Part shown: in pieces, positions 21,021 to 28,045 of the stretch | How the letters are laid out: each line of letters begins with the position of its first letter | Position numbering within the stretch: position 1 is the first letter of the stretch | Assembly: GCA_002403855.1 (NCBI GenBank) | Contig: DHIO01000052.1 | Location: 57,645 to 85,689 of the forward strand | Origin: Acidimicrobiia bacterium UBA4744 | GTDB taxonomy: Bacteria; Actinomycetota; Acidimicrobiia; Spongiisociales; UBA4744 | Length of the DNA stretch: 28,045 nucleotides | Direction: 5' to 3' | The notes under the pieces: generated by a model | Databases searched by the model: none | Told to the model about the DNA's origin: nothing | Seen by the model: only the letters and a program-made list of their open reading frames with translations | Position numbers and translations under genes: made by a program

Positions 21021-22210
21021 TCAACGTCGGAGTGGAGTGGGGTGTGAGCTCAGCCGTTGGGGTGGTTGTACGGGTGGAGTGGAGGTGAGGGTGTGTTTCC
21101 ATTGTTGTAGTGGGCGGGCCGGCGGTTGGGGTGTGAACGGGTAGCCGTCGGGGCGATGCCAGGTGATGGTGTGGTCGGGGTGGCCGGTGATGGTCCAGCC
21201 GTGTTCGTGGATGAGCCGGTGATGATGTCCACACAATGTGATGAGGTTGTCGAGGTTGGTGGGGCCGCCCTCGGCCCAGTGGATGATGTGGTGGGCGTGG
21301 GTCCAGCGGGTACGCCGGCACAAAGGGAACCGGCAACCATGGTCGCGGGCTCGAATGAGCCGGACCAGCCAGGGAGGAATGGTGCGCGTGGTACGCCCAC
21401 CCCAACCACGGTGTCGTGGGTGCCGGTGAGGGCCAACTGGAGGCGGGCGTCACAAGCCAGGCGGCGAAGCGTGTCTGAGGAGAGGGCGGGTCCGTCATCC
21501 ACAGTTGCGGTACCGATCCCCGAGAGGAGGGTCTCCAGGTTGGTGCGGACGAGGATGGTGGCCCGGTCATGGTCACGATCGTCGGTAAGGGCTTGGGAGG
21601 CCAACTCGTAGAGGGCGTCGGCGCAGCGGGTCTCGAAAGGTTCGTAGACACCCGACTGCGGGTCGGGATCGTACTGGCCGGCGCGGCGGGTCAACCAGGT
21701 CGCCAGCGTGGCTCCTTCCACATCCGCCATATGCACGGTCATCCTGAAGAGCGGCTGGTGATCGTCGAACCACCACTCCACCCGGCGTCGCTCATGCGCG
21801 TCGATCACCTCTTCGGTCCGGACCCGCTTGGAGGCGGCCCGGAGCTGAGCGACGGTCATGTGGGGAGCCCGTTCGGCCCACCCGGCCTCATTGTCCGTGT
21901 CCGCTACCCGGACCAGCGCCCGTAGCTGATCCCACGACAAGCCACCGTCCGAGTACACCTCCCTGATCCGGGGACACACCTCCAACATCCCAGCGACCCG
22001 TATCCATTCTCGGGCCGTACCGATTGACATGGTGTAGCGGCCCACCAGCCAGTCGGCCATTGAGGTTGCCCCATCGCTCTTCCACGTTTCGGTGCTATCG
22101 AGGCGGGTGATCTCGTCCAGCATCTCCAAACGGAGCGCTTGTTCGCTCATCACCAGGCCGTCCAACCGCTCTGCCGTGGTGGTCGCTTCTCTTGTCACCG
22201 AACCGAACAT
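21021..22210 (-). pseudogene. DUF222-HNH endonuclease (13E12-repeat family), single frameshift
   Basis: Actinobacterial DUF222 plus HNH nuclease protein. The N-terminal DUF222 part (about 272 aa from the ATG at 22210) is intact. After THDTVVGVG the frame turns into low-complexity nonsense, while the -1/+1 neighbour frame carries the expected continuation: TIPPWLVRLIRARDHGCRF and then the HNH core with CRRTRWTHAHHIIHWAEGG and DNLITLCGHHHRLIH. Adding one base near 21394 joins the two into a normal protein of about 396 aa. It is either a real frameshift or a base-call error. The HNH residues themselves are complete. The start codon lies inside a LexA-type box, and a TAGTGT -10 ends 7 nt before it. 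The role of this family is not settled; copies are often numerous in actinobacterial genomes. Confidence 0.85.
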
Positions 22211-22218
22211 GTGTTCGA
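22203..22218. promoter_or_regulatory. SOS (LexA) box over the start codon
   Basis: On the minus strand TCGAAC-ACAT-GTTCGG matches the actinobacterial LexA consensus TCGAAC-N4-GTTCGA at 11 of 12 fixed positions. The ATG at 22210 is within the spacer and first bases of the right half, and the box touches the -10 at 22218-22223. LexA bound here would block transcription start. In Mycobacterium tuberculosis several 13E12-family genes are known LexA targets. Confidence 0.75.
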
Positions 22219-22223
22219 CACTA
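22218..22223 (-). promoter_or_regulatory. -10 element (TAGTGT) of the DUF222-HNH gene
   Basis: TAGTGT on the minus strand ends 7 nt before the ATG at 22210, predicting a leaderless transcript. The flanking 22219-22265 is noticeably A/T-rich compared with the rest of the window. Confidence 0.45.
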
Positions 22224-22374
22224 CTACAGACAAATGACAGAAATTAGACCTATATAGAGCCAAACGCGTTGACCATCTAGCCCTCCCGGTGCTCGTCTTC
22301 GGGCGCGTCGAGCACTGCCGCCCGCCCGCAGATCAGCGGAACCCCACCCCAGCTCCTCCCATCTCGACCACCCC

Positions 22375-22380
22375 TACACT
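22375..22380 (+). promoter_or_regulatory. -10 element (TACACT) for a leaderless start at 22387
   Basis: TACACT ends 6 nt before the ATG at 22387, and the intervening bases carry no ribosome site. Confidence 0.45.
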
Positions 22381-22386
22381 CTCCGG

Positions 22387-22833
22387 ATGCGTAGGATGCT
22401 CGTCGCGCTCGCCATGATGCTGGCCGCGTGTGCAGGCAACAACGCCGGTCTCGATACGCTCGAAGCAGACCCCCTCCTCCAGGCCGACGTTGAGGGTCTG
22501 TCCGCCGGACGGATCACCAATCGAACCGCAGGCGAGCGTGCGACCATCACCAAACTCTACGAAGTCTCAGGATCTTGGGAAGCGGCATCGGTAGCCCTCG
22601 CCGATGCCGTCCAGGCCCACGGTTGGACGATCGAGTCGATCAACTGCGTCGGCACCGGCAACGATGTGATCGCCAAGAGACAGATCGCCGGGACGTGGGT
22701 TCTCCTCGAGTCCGGAGCGGGGACCAGAGGAGCCGGCCTCATTCTCAGCATCGACCAAACCAAAAGGCCTCCGGCGCCGTCCACAGTGATCGGGTCGTGT
22801 CAACCGGCGCTCATCGACGCCGCACAGTCATGA
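22387..22833 (+). CDS. Small predicted lipoprotein of unknown function
   Basis: A 148-aa protein with a short lipoprotein signal: two Arg, a hydrophobic run, and LAAC with the Cys at about residue 15. The mature part has no domain I recognise. It shows a helix containing SWEAASVALADAVQAHGW, then strands around TIESINCVGTGNDVIAKRQIAGTWVLLES, and a Pro-rich stretch near the end. The pattern of alternating strands suggests a small alpha/beta extracellular domain. It appears leaderless (TACACT 6 nt upstream) and stands alone, diverging from the HNH gene and converging on moaA. Confidence 0.75.
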   Translation: MRRMLVALAMMLAACAGNNAGLDTLEADPLLQADVEGLSAGRITNRTAGERATITKLYEVSGSWEAASVALADAVQAHGWTIESINCVGTGNDVIAKRQIAGTWVLLESGAGTRGAGLILSIDQTKRPPAPSTVIGSCQPALIDAAQS

Positions 22834-22920
22834 CGCTGGCGGGCGCGGTGGCCATCCAGACCTCCCGGAACGGGCCTCGGTCAGAGCGTTGCGGACAGGC
22901 TCAACACCGGGTGCTGGACC

Positions 22921-23922
22921 TCAACCCCCGATGTAGCTCATCTCCACTTTGGGGAGACCGGCCGTTTCCGATGAGCGGATCTCGGAGTAGCGGTCGTCCC
23001 GGGCACCCCAGATCGCGGCCAGCGTCTCGACGATCTCCTGGTCGGTTGCACCCGACCGCAACAGTGTCCGCAGGTCGAAACCCCTCGAGGCGAACAGGCA
23101 GGTATAGAGGGCTCCGTCGGCCGAGACCCGGGCCCGCGTGCAGTCGCCGCAGAAAGGCTGGGTTACCGAGGCGATGATCCCGATCTCCCCACCCCCGTCC
23201 TGGTACCGGTACCGCCGGGCCACCTCGCCCGGGTAGTTGGGGTCCAGCGGCTCGAGGGCCATCTCGGCGTCGATCATGGTCACGATGTCGGCGGCCGGCA
23301 CAACGTCGTCGAGTCGCCATCCGTTGCTGCTGCCGACGTCCATGAACTCGATGAACCGGATGATGTGCCCGGTGTCCTTGAAGTACCGCGCCATCTCGAC
23401 GACGGTGTGCTCGTTGACGCCCCGCTTGACGACGGCGTTGACTTTGACGGGCCCCAGCCCCACCTCGTGAGCGACGTTGATACCTTCCAGCACCTTGGCG
23501 ACCGGGAAATCGACGTCGTTCATGGCCCGGAACACGGTGTCATCCAATGAGTCGAGGCTCACTGAGATCCGGTCGAGACCGGCTTGCTTCAATACCTGAG
23601 CTTTGCGGGCCAGCAACGCTCCGTTGGTGGTCATGGTCAGCTCGAGATCGCCGACGGCCTTGACCGAAGCGACCAACTGTTCGAGGTCTCGACGGAGCAG
23701 TGGTTCCCCGCCGGTGAGCCGCACCTTGCGGACTCCAAGGCTCAAGGAGAGTCGGACCAAGCGCTCGATCTCCTCGAAGGTCAAGAGGAGCTCGCGACCG
23801 AGGAACTGGTAGTCGCGACTGAAGATCTCCTCGGGCATGCAATAGGTACACCGGAAGTTGCACCGGTCGGTGACCGAAATACGCAGATCCCGCAAAGGCC
23901 GATGAAGCGTGTCGGAGGTCAT
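22921..23922 (-). CDS. moaA: GTP 3',8-cyclase (molybdenum cofactor biosynthesis protein A)
   Basis: MoaA (333 aa) is the radical SAM enzyme for the first step of molybdopterin synthesis, acting on GTP with MoaC. The SAM cluster is C21-x3-C25-x2-C28 (DRCNFRCTYCMP). The second, GTP-binding cluster is C258, C261 and C275 (FCGDCTRAR and LYTC). The protein ends in the conserved double glycine (YIGG) needed for activity in this family. The ATG at 23922 gives a normal N-terminus; there is no Shine-Dalgarno site, and a TACCAT hexamer ends 9 nt upstream (23932-23937), so it may be leaderless. No other moa genes are adjacent. The product supports both NarG and the Mo hydroxylase. Confidence 0.97.
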   Translation of the reverse strand: MTSDTLHRPLRDLRISVTDRCNFRCTYCMPEEIFSRDYQFLGRELLLTFEEIERLVRLSLSLGVRKVRLTGGEPLLRRDLEQLVASVKAVGDLELTMTTNGALLARKAQVLKQAGLDRISVSLDSLDDTVFRAMNDVDFPVAKVLEGINVAHEVGLGPVKVNAVVKRGVNEHTVVEMARYFKDTGHIIRFIEFMDVGSSNGWRLDDVVPAADIVTMIDAEMALEPLDPNYPGEVARRYRYQDGGGEIGIIASVTQPFCGDCTRARVSADGALYTCLFASRGFDLRTLLRSGATDQEIVETLAAIWGARDDRYSEIRSSETAGLPKVEMSYIGG

Positions 23923-23997
23923 AGACCAAGGATGGTACCCGGAGCGACAGGATCCGACCGTTCGGAGCGGCCGATCGGCGGGCAGGCCCGGACGTGG

Positions 23998-24474
23998 TCA
24001 GGACGCCCAGTGCCGGGTGAGTCTGGCGAGAACCCGGTCCCAGGCGTCCTCGAAATAGGCCAGGTAGGTGTCCCAGTGCGGGCCGTCGAGAAAACCGGTG
24101 TGCACCAGCCGGACGGCGGTCGTTGCATCGGCCAGTTCTGAGAACGTCAGAACCACCCAGGTGTAGTGGTCGCGGAGGGGGTGGTCGGGAGTGGCACGCC
24201 AAGTGAAAGCCACCATTTCTCCAGGAACGTAGGCGAGGAAACGGCACCCTTCTCCACCCTGTTCGCCCTCAGGCGCCTCGGGGAGGAAGAGAATCTCGAA
24301 GGGACCTCCGATCCGCAGCTGGATCCGAGCATCGGGCGGATCCCACCAGGCGTCGATGCCCTCTTTGGTGGTCCAGGCCGACCAGACCTCCATCGAGAGC
24401 GCGTTGACGACCGTCTCTCTGACCAACGATCGAACATGGGGCCCGGCGGCCGCCACCTCAAAGGCGTTCTCCAT
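23998..24474 (-). CDS. AHSA1 / SRPBCC-domain protein
   Basis: A 158-aa protein of the AHSA1 (activator of Hsp90 ATPase homologue) branch of SRPBCC. The characteristic opening is VNALSMEVWSAWTTKEGIDAWW with WDPP, then IQLRIGGPFEILF, MVAFTWRATPDHP, a VVLTFSEL strand, and a C-terminal helix HWDTYLAYFEDAWDRVLARL. Such bacterial proteins are small ligand-binding domains, often of unknown role. The ATG at 24474 has GAGGA seven bases upstream. It is unrelated in sequence detail to the SRPBCC protein at 14.8 kb. Confidence 0.85.
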   Translation of the reverse strand: MENAFEVAAAGPHVRSLVRETVVNALSMEVWSAWTTKEGIDAWWDPPDARIQLRIGGPFEILFLPEAPEGEQGGEGCRFLAYVPGEMVAFTWRATPDHPLRDHYTWVVLTFSELADATTAVRLVHTGFLDGPHWDTYLAYFEDAWDRVLARLTRHWAS

Positions 24475-24559
24475 GGCGCGTCCTCGCCTCGGGTTTGGTA
24501 GATGAGACTATCGCGAAGAGGCCGCCCGAAGGCGACCCCTTCCCGCAATCAGTTGTGAG

Positions 24560-24871
24560 CTAGGTCATCGCCGCGATGTGCTGCATGATGTCGGCGCCCA
24601 TCTTGATGCCGTCCTCCGCCGAGACTGCAGGCAACATGGTGATGTCGAAGTACTCGCCCCAAAACAGTTCGATCTCCAGCATCGGTCCGAGGTCGGTCAT
24701 GTCGTAACCGGCCACCACGGCCGGCGTCCTCTCACCGACGCCGCTCGGCCAATACTCGAAGAGCATGTTGGCGCCCTCCGGCTCCTCGTACTGCAGGCGT
24801 CTTCCGAGGCACTCCATCACTTTCTCGTGCGGCAGGCCGGGCTTCCAGTAGAAAAAACCAAGAATCGTCAT
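24560..24871 (-). CDS. Small hypothetical protein, possibly DUF3303-like
   Basis: A 103-aa acidic cytoplasmic protein without signal or membrane segment. It starts with a hydrophobic strand (TILGFFYWKPG), has a central motif PAVVAGYDMTDLGPMLEIELFW, and ends in a helix. The layout of strand, helix, and a strand with a D-x-x-x-L pattern resembles DUF3303-type ferredoxin-like folds, but I am not certain. An AAGGGA site lies upstream of the ATG at 24871. A 131-bp gap separates it from the hydrolase. Codon use matches its neighbours. Confidence 0.65.
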   Translation of the reverse strand: MTILGFFYWKPGLPHEKVMECLGRRLQYEEPEGANMLFEYWPSGVGERTPAVVAGYDMTDLGPMLEIELFWGEYFDITMLPAVSAEDGIKMGADIMQHIAAMT

Positions 24872-25002
24872 AGTTGGATTCCCTTCCCTGGGTTTCCACA
24901 GGACAGGATCTGATCGCCGCTACCCCCCTTTCCTCGATGTTCGTATCATCGCGCCGCAAGACACTGGAGGGCTAGGCCTTTGCTCCAAGGGGGCGACGTC
25001 TT

Positions 25003-25782
25003 CTAGTCCGCCACCAGCGAGCGGAACCCGGCAGCCAGATCTTCGGGGCGCTCAACAGGTGTGAAGTGGCCGGCACCCTCGTACACCTCGAAACGCGCCC
25101 CCTGAATCGACGCGGCGGTCCGTTTCCCGAGCTCGACCGCGAAGAACGGATCCCGGTCCCCCCAGGCCACCAGAGTAGGCACAGCGATCTCCCCCAGCAT
25201 CGCCTCCACGGCGCGGTAGTGCACGGGCAGGTCGCGCAACACGGTGGCAAATATGGTGCGGATCGACCGAACCTCTCCCGGATCGTTGCGGGACGGTCGT
25301 GCCGACCGAGTCTTCGATCCCACTATCGCCATGCCGCGCAGCGCCAAGCCCGAGAAGAAAAGCGGCTCCACCAGATTCCCGATGAACGGCCACCGCACCA
25401 TCGAGAGTGGAAAACCGACCGGGGCGTCGGTGCGCACGTTGGTGGCGGTGAGCACCAGATGGGTGACCCGCTGCCGGGCGCGGGTCATGAGTGTCACCGC
25501 GACGGGGCCGCCGAAATCTTGCCCCACCAGGGCGAAGCGTTCGACCGAACGCGACTCGAGTGTTGCCAACAATGCCTCGGCTTGAGCGTCCGCCCACAGC
25601 TCGGCAAATCCGGTCGGCCGGTCGCTGGCACCAAACCCGAGGAGATCGGGGACGATCACCCGGTAGTCGCTCACCAACCGATCGGCCACTGCATTCCAGT
25701 CCGCGGCACCACCCGGAAAGCCATGCAACAGCACCACCGGAAACCCCTCACCTTCGTCACGAGCAATGGCCATCGTCGTCAC
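25003..25782 (-). CDS. Alpha/beta hydrolase with Asp nucleophile (epoxide hydrolase/dehalogenase-like)
   Basis: A 259-aa alpha/beta-fold hydrolase. The oxyanion motif is HGFPG (about residue 20). The nucleophile elbow reads GQDFGG (D89), an Asp rather than Ser, as in epoxide hydrolases and haloalkane or fluoroacetate dehalogenases. The acid is in the WGDRDPFF block and the catalytic His in GAGHFTPVERPE. The halide or epoxide ligands of the cap cannot be assigned, so the substrate is unknown. The GTG at 25782 overlaps the stop of the preceding gene (GTGA), indicating translational coupling; the ATG at 25773 is an alternative start. Confidence 0.85.
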   Translation of the reverse strand: MTTMAIARDEGEGFPVVLLHGFPGGAADWNAVADRLVSDYRVIVPDLLGFGASDRPTGFAELWADAQAEALLATLESRSVERFALVGQDFGGPVAVTLMTRARQRVTHLVLTATNVRTDAPVGFPLSMVRWPFIGNLVEPLFFSGLALRGMAIVGSKTRSARPSRNDPGEVRSIRTIFATVLRDLPVHYRAVEAMLGEIAVPTLVAWGDRDPFFAVELGKRTAASIQGARFEVYEGAGHFTPVERPEDLAAGFRSLVAD

Positions 25783-27182
25783 GACGAGTCCCAATCCTCG
25801 AAGGGAAGCTGCATCGTCTCCGGATCGAACGGTTCGCCGATCTCCCCGTCCGGCCAATGGTCCGAGGCGGGCAGATCCGGCCACTCGTCGTCCTCGACGT
25901 CCTCATCGACCGGGACGAGTTCGGCATGCCGGACCTCTCGACCTTCGACCGGCGATGGCCGCCGGTGTCTGCCCCCGGACACGAGAGCCCATTCGTACCG
26001 GCCCCGGGATGCCACCAAACCCAGGGTCCAGGCGCCGAGTCCCAACACCGCCAGCAGCAAGGTCAGGAACAGTCGTACCGCAGGAACAAGCAGGATCAAC
26101 GCCCAGGCCAGCAACCCGACCAAATACCCGAACAAAGCCGACCGGCGGCGTCTGGTGAGCCGCGATCCCAGCGCCGTCAGCACGGGTACCGGAGATACCA
26201 GCACGCCGAACAGCAACATCCCCAGCAGAAGCAGTCCGATCGGCAGGCCGACAATGGCCGAAGGAAGGGCAAGTTCCGGAGAAGAATCGACCACCTGCAC
26301 GAGAACAACGATCAGCAGTGCCAGCGGCACCACGAGCACCACAAGACCTACCACGAGCGAGAGGAAGGTGCGGGTCTGTACGCTCTCGACGGCCAGGCGA
26401 AGCGTGCGAGGCATCAACCAGAACAGAAGGAACCCGAGACCGGCAACGGCAATGACGACCAGAATCCAGGTGAGGGTGTATATCGCCTGCACCCGGACGT
26501 TGGGGGCAACCGGATCCCGCCTGGTGAGCAACCTACCGACCTCAACATCATCGGCGATGTCCGCCTCTTGATCCGATCGGTAACCCAGGCTCCCCCCGAT
26601 TCGAGTCCCGGGCAGAACCTCGAGGTTCCGGACGGTGATCTCGACGTCTCCTTCTACCACGCCGCCGATGCGGGCCCGGCCGAATACCCGGCCGAGGATG
26701 TCCCGGCCTACCCGGGCGCGTACGTCGAGTGTCAGGGTCCAAGCCTGCACATCACGCCCCACGCTGCCGGTGACCACCGCGGAGCGCGTCCCGGTGAAGA
26801 TATCGACGCCTACCCGGCCCTCAACCCGAACCACGTCCGCCGCCACCCGCAACGAACCTCCCACGTTCCCGGTGACGACCACCAGCGGGGAGTAACCGAC
26901 TACGTCGCCTTCAACCGTCCCGCTGATCTCCACAGTCTGGAAAGCGGCGACCACCAGATCCCCTTGCACGGTCCCTTCGATGAGGACCCGGTTGCCACCG
27001 GCGTAGAGGTCTTCATCGACGACATCTCCCTCACGAACCAGCACGGTGGCGGCGGCGGCTCGGTCGGCCGGAAGCAGCGGCCGTTCGATTGCCCCGGCGG
27101 GCTGGACGAGCGAAAACAGGGCGAGGATGGTCAGCACGGCAAGGGTGGCAGCGGTGGCCGCGCGGCATCTGGGTGTGATCAC
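25779..27182 (-). CDS. Secreted bactofilin-like beta-helix protein with C-terminal membrane domain
   Basis: A 467-aa protein with a signal peptide (about 1-31), then a bactofilin-like right-handed beta-helix at about 60-205 built from repeated G-x-V-x-G-D-V units (for example GTVQGDLVV, GTVEGDVVG, GNVGGSLRV, GSVGRDVQA, GVVEGDVEI). Four or five membrane helices follow at about 235-257, 273-298, 306-331 and 349-391, and a long acidic tail ends the protein. The beta-helix would lie outside the cell and the tail may be cytoplasmic. Such polymer-forming domains can be surface scaffolds; the role here is unknown. The GTG start at 27182 has no ribosome site but sits 6 nt after TAGGCT, so a leaderless mRNA is likely. 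It is coupled to the hydrolase downstream. Confidence 0.82.
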   Translation of the reverse strand: MITPRCRAATAATLAVLTILALFSLVQPAGAIERPLLPADRAAAATVLVREGDVVDEDLYAGGNRVLIEGTVQGDLVVAAFQTVEISGTVEGDVVGYSPLVVVTGNVGGSLRVAADVVRVEGRVGVDIFTGTRSAVVTGSVGRDVQAWTLTLDVRARVGRDILGRVFGRARIGGVVEGDVEITVRNLEVLPGTRIGGSLGYRSDQEADIADDVEVGRLLTRRDPVAPNVRVQAIYTLTWILVVIAVAGLGFLLFWLMPRTLRLAVESVQTRTFLSLVVGLVVLVVPLALLIVVLVQVVDSSPELALPSAIVGLPIGLLLLGMLLFGVLVSPVPVLTALGSRLTRRRRSALFGYLVGLLAWALILLVPAVRLFLTLLLAVLGLGAWTLGLVASRGRYEWALVSGGRHRRPSPVEGREVRHAELVPVDEDVEDDEWPDLPASDHWPDGEIGEPFDPETMQLPFEDWDSS

Positions 27183-27188
27183 CCAATG

Positions 27189-27194
27189 AGCCTA
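27189..27194 (-). promoter_or_regulatory. -10 element (TAGGCT) for a leaderless GTG start at 27182
   Basis: On the minus strand TAGGCT ends 6 nt before the GTG. No ribosome site is present. The hairpin at 27225-27245 isolates this promoter from the GNAT gene upstream. Confidence 0.45.
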
Positions 27195-27224
27195 AAGCCA
27201 CCGGCGCGGTTTCTCGTCGACAAT

Positions 27225-27245
27225 CCCCTCTCCGAAAGAGAGGGG
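27225..27245 (-). terminator. Strong 8-bp hairpin downstream of the GNAT gene
   Basis: CCCCTCTC (27225-27232) and GAGAGGGG (27238-27245) form a perfect 8-bp stem with a 5-nt loop. It lies 62 nt after the end of the GNAT frame on the minus strand and before the next promoter. The minus-strand tail has only a few T's, so the U-tract is weak. Confidence 0.6.
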
Positions 27246-27306
27246 TGGGGCGGGCCGAGCCATGCGATGGCCAGACGGTCCGGCGGCAAGGTCCCCTTTG
27301 CTTCGT

Positions 27307-27819
27307 TCAGGTACTTCCCAGCGAGAAGACGTCGTGGAGACCACACTCGAGAACAACGAACGTGTCGCTGCCCATCATCGGCCGGGACGTGTGAAACCGT
27401 TGCGTTTCGGTGAAACCCAGGCTCGACCAAACCCGGAGTGCCCGCTGGTTCCCGGCGGCAATCGTGACCCGCAGCGGATCCACGTCGAAAGCCTCTCGAG
27501 CAAACTGAACGACGGTCTCGACAACCCTGCGGCCGTGCCCGCGACCGGTGAACTCGGGCTTCATTCCCAGACCGATGTCGAGGCCGGGTGCCGAGTAATC
27601 GCCACCCGGAACCCGGGCGTCCGACCCAAACGTGAAGAAGGCCGCCAATTCGCCTTCACACTCGATCACGTGACAGTTGGTGGAGGGTTGCAGGAAGTAG
27701 GGGACGGCTTCGTCGACGGGCTGATCGATGTCGTAGCCGTCGTAGGGAGGCTCATACCGCCAGGTGGCAAAGGCCCGAACGTCCACTTCGGTCACCGGCC
27801 GAACATTGAGATCAGGCAT
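27307..27819 (-). CDS. GNAT-family N-acetyltransferase
   Basis: A 170-aa acetyltransferase using acetyl-CoA. The acetyl-CoA-binding motif A is seen as GLGMKPEFTGRGHGRRVVETVVQFA (about residues 82-106; G-R-G-H-G in place of the usual Q/R-x-x-G-x-G/A), followed by VTIAAGNQRALRVWSSLGF, typical of motif B. The N-terminal half carries strands around LNVRPVTEVDV and ECEGELAAFFTFG. The acceptor is unknown; RimJ/RimI-like. No clear ribosome site precedes the ATG at 27819, and the open frame upstream (27792-28044) overlaps it by 28 nt, so the start could be slightly different. Confidence 0.85.
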   Translation of the reverse strand: MPDLNVRPVTEVDVRAFATWRYEPPYDGYDIDQPVDEAVPYFLQPSTNCHVIECEGELAAFFTFGSDARVPGGDYSAPGLDIGLGMKPEFTGRGHGRRVVETVVQFAREAFDVDPLRVTIAAGNQRALRVWSSLGFTETQRFHTSRPMMGSDTFVVLECGLHDVFSLGST

Positions 27820-28044
27820 GAGCGGTGATCCGGACGGAGGCGCCTTCCGGAGATGTGCCGCGTGTCATGGATCGGAACCCTACCGGTCCGTGCGGAGAAC
27901 TGGTTGATGGCGGGCGGCAAGTCCTGCTGCGCCACGATGCCGTAGGGGAGCACACACCTCGGGCGCGATCCCCTCATCCGGGACGCCCAGAAGATGTCCT
28001 CGATGTTGTCGAGAGTACGCCGGAGATCCCTTTCGATGGTCCGC
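27792..28044 (-). CDS. Partial unknown gene at the right edge
   Basis: A minus-strand frame is open from the end of the window to a stop at 27792, about 83 codons. Roughly four in five of its third positions are G or C, as in the real genes here, whereas the opposing plus-strand frame from 27867 is nearer half. The first part (RTIERDLRRTLDNIEDIFWAS) looks like a normal amphipathic helix; the end, rich in Arg and His, is less convincing. I recognise no family. The 5' end lies outside the window, and the stop is inside the GNAT gene's first codons. Confidence 0.35.
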   Translation of the reverse strand, partial: RTIERDLRRTLDNIEDIFWASRMRGSRPRCVLPYGIVAQQDLPPAINQFSARTGRVPIHDTRHISGRRLRPDHRSCLISMFGR

Positions 28045-28045
28045 G

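Noticed and set aside
25491..27413. Long plus-strand frame opposite the bactofilin-like and hydrolase genes
   Set aside because: The translation is Arg/Pro/Gln-rich without hydrophobic patterning, and the minus-strand proteins have clear signal peptide, repeats and motifs.
27812..27868. An 18-codon upstream ORF with TAGGGT-8-ATG that ends inside the GNAT start
   Set aside because: Attractive as a leader peptide, but the same strand carries a longer open frame with coding-like third positions here, and the spacing is off by 1-2 nt from the other leaderless starts.
27867..28045. Plus-strand frame open to the right edge
   Set aside because: Only about half of its third positions are G or C, unlike real genes here; the minus-strand frame fits better.

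Overview
The window is high-GC DNA with strong G/C preference at third codon positions and compact, tightly overlapping operons. It most likely comes from an actinobacterium, perhaps an uncultured Acidimicrobiia-like lineage. The pointers are a DUF222-HNH (13E12-type) gene with an actinobacterial LexA box, several apparently leaderless start codons, and a Ser/Thr-rich linker on a secreted lipoprotein. The class-level guess is inference.

Layout. 1-1.74 kb (+): copper delivery to a terminal oxidase, with two SCO-family proteins (the first cut by the window edge and lacking the copper-ligand histidine) and a PCuAC lipoprotein. 1.8-3.6 kb (+): a DUF1624 membrane acyltransferase-like protein, then mobA for the molybdenum cofactor. 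3.6-11.3 kb (-): one operon in the order Rrf2-type Fe-S regulator, membrane-anchored diheme cytochrome c, narG, narH, narJ, narI. 11.4-14.7 kb (+): divergently, two different nitrate/nitrite transporters, narK1-like and narK2-like. The 96-bp gap between the two arms holds back-to-back promoters and a 13-bp direct repeat that is a good operator candidate. Together these genes make a complete respiratory nitrate reduction unit: uptake and exchange, reductase, a dedicated cytochrome and its own regulator.

14.8-18.4 kb: an SRPBCC protein, an aldo/keto reductase, an MFS/cyclic-nucleotide-binding fusion that has lost most of its transporter core, and a SAM methyltransferase. 18.5-21.0 kb (+): a two-gene molybdenum hydroxylase of the isoquinoline 1-oxidoreductase type. 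Its large subunit has a combined Tat and lipoprotein signal and seems to lack an internal segment. 21.0-22.2 kb (-): a DUF222-HNH gene broken by one frameshift, with a near-perfect SOS box lying over its start codon. 22.4-28.0 kb: a small lipoprotein, moaA, an AHSA1/SRPBCC protein, a DUF3303-like small protein, a signal-peptide/bactofilin-like/multi-TM protein translationally coupled to an Asp-nucleophile alpha/beta hydrolase, a GNAT acetyltransferase, and a partial unknown gene at the right edge.

Two themes run through the window. Molybdenum: NarG and the hydroxylase need molybdopterin, and mobA and moaA supply it. Promoter structure: at least seven genes carry a TAnnnT -10 element exactly 6-7 nt before the start codon, as expected for leaderless mRNAs, while internal operon genes have clear Shine-Dalgarno sites. 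I saw no tRNA, rRNA, CRISPR array or insertion sequence.
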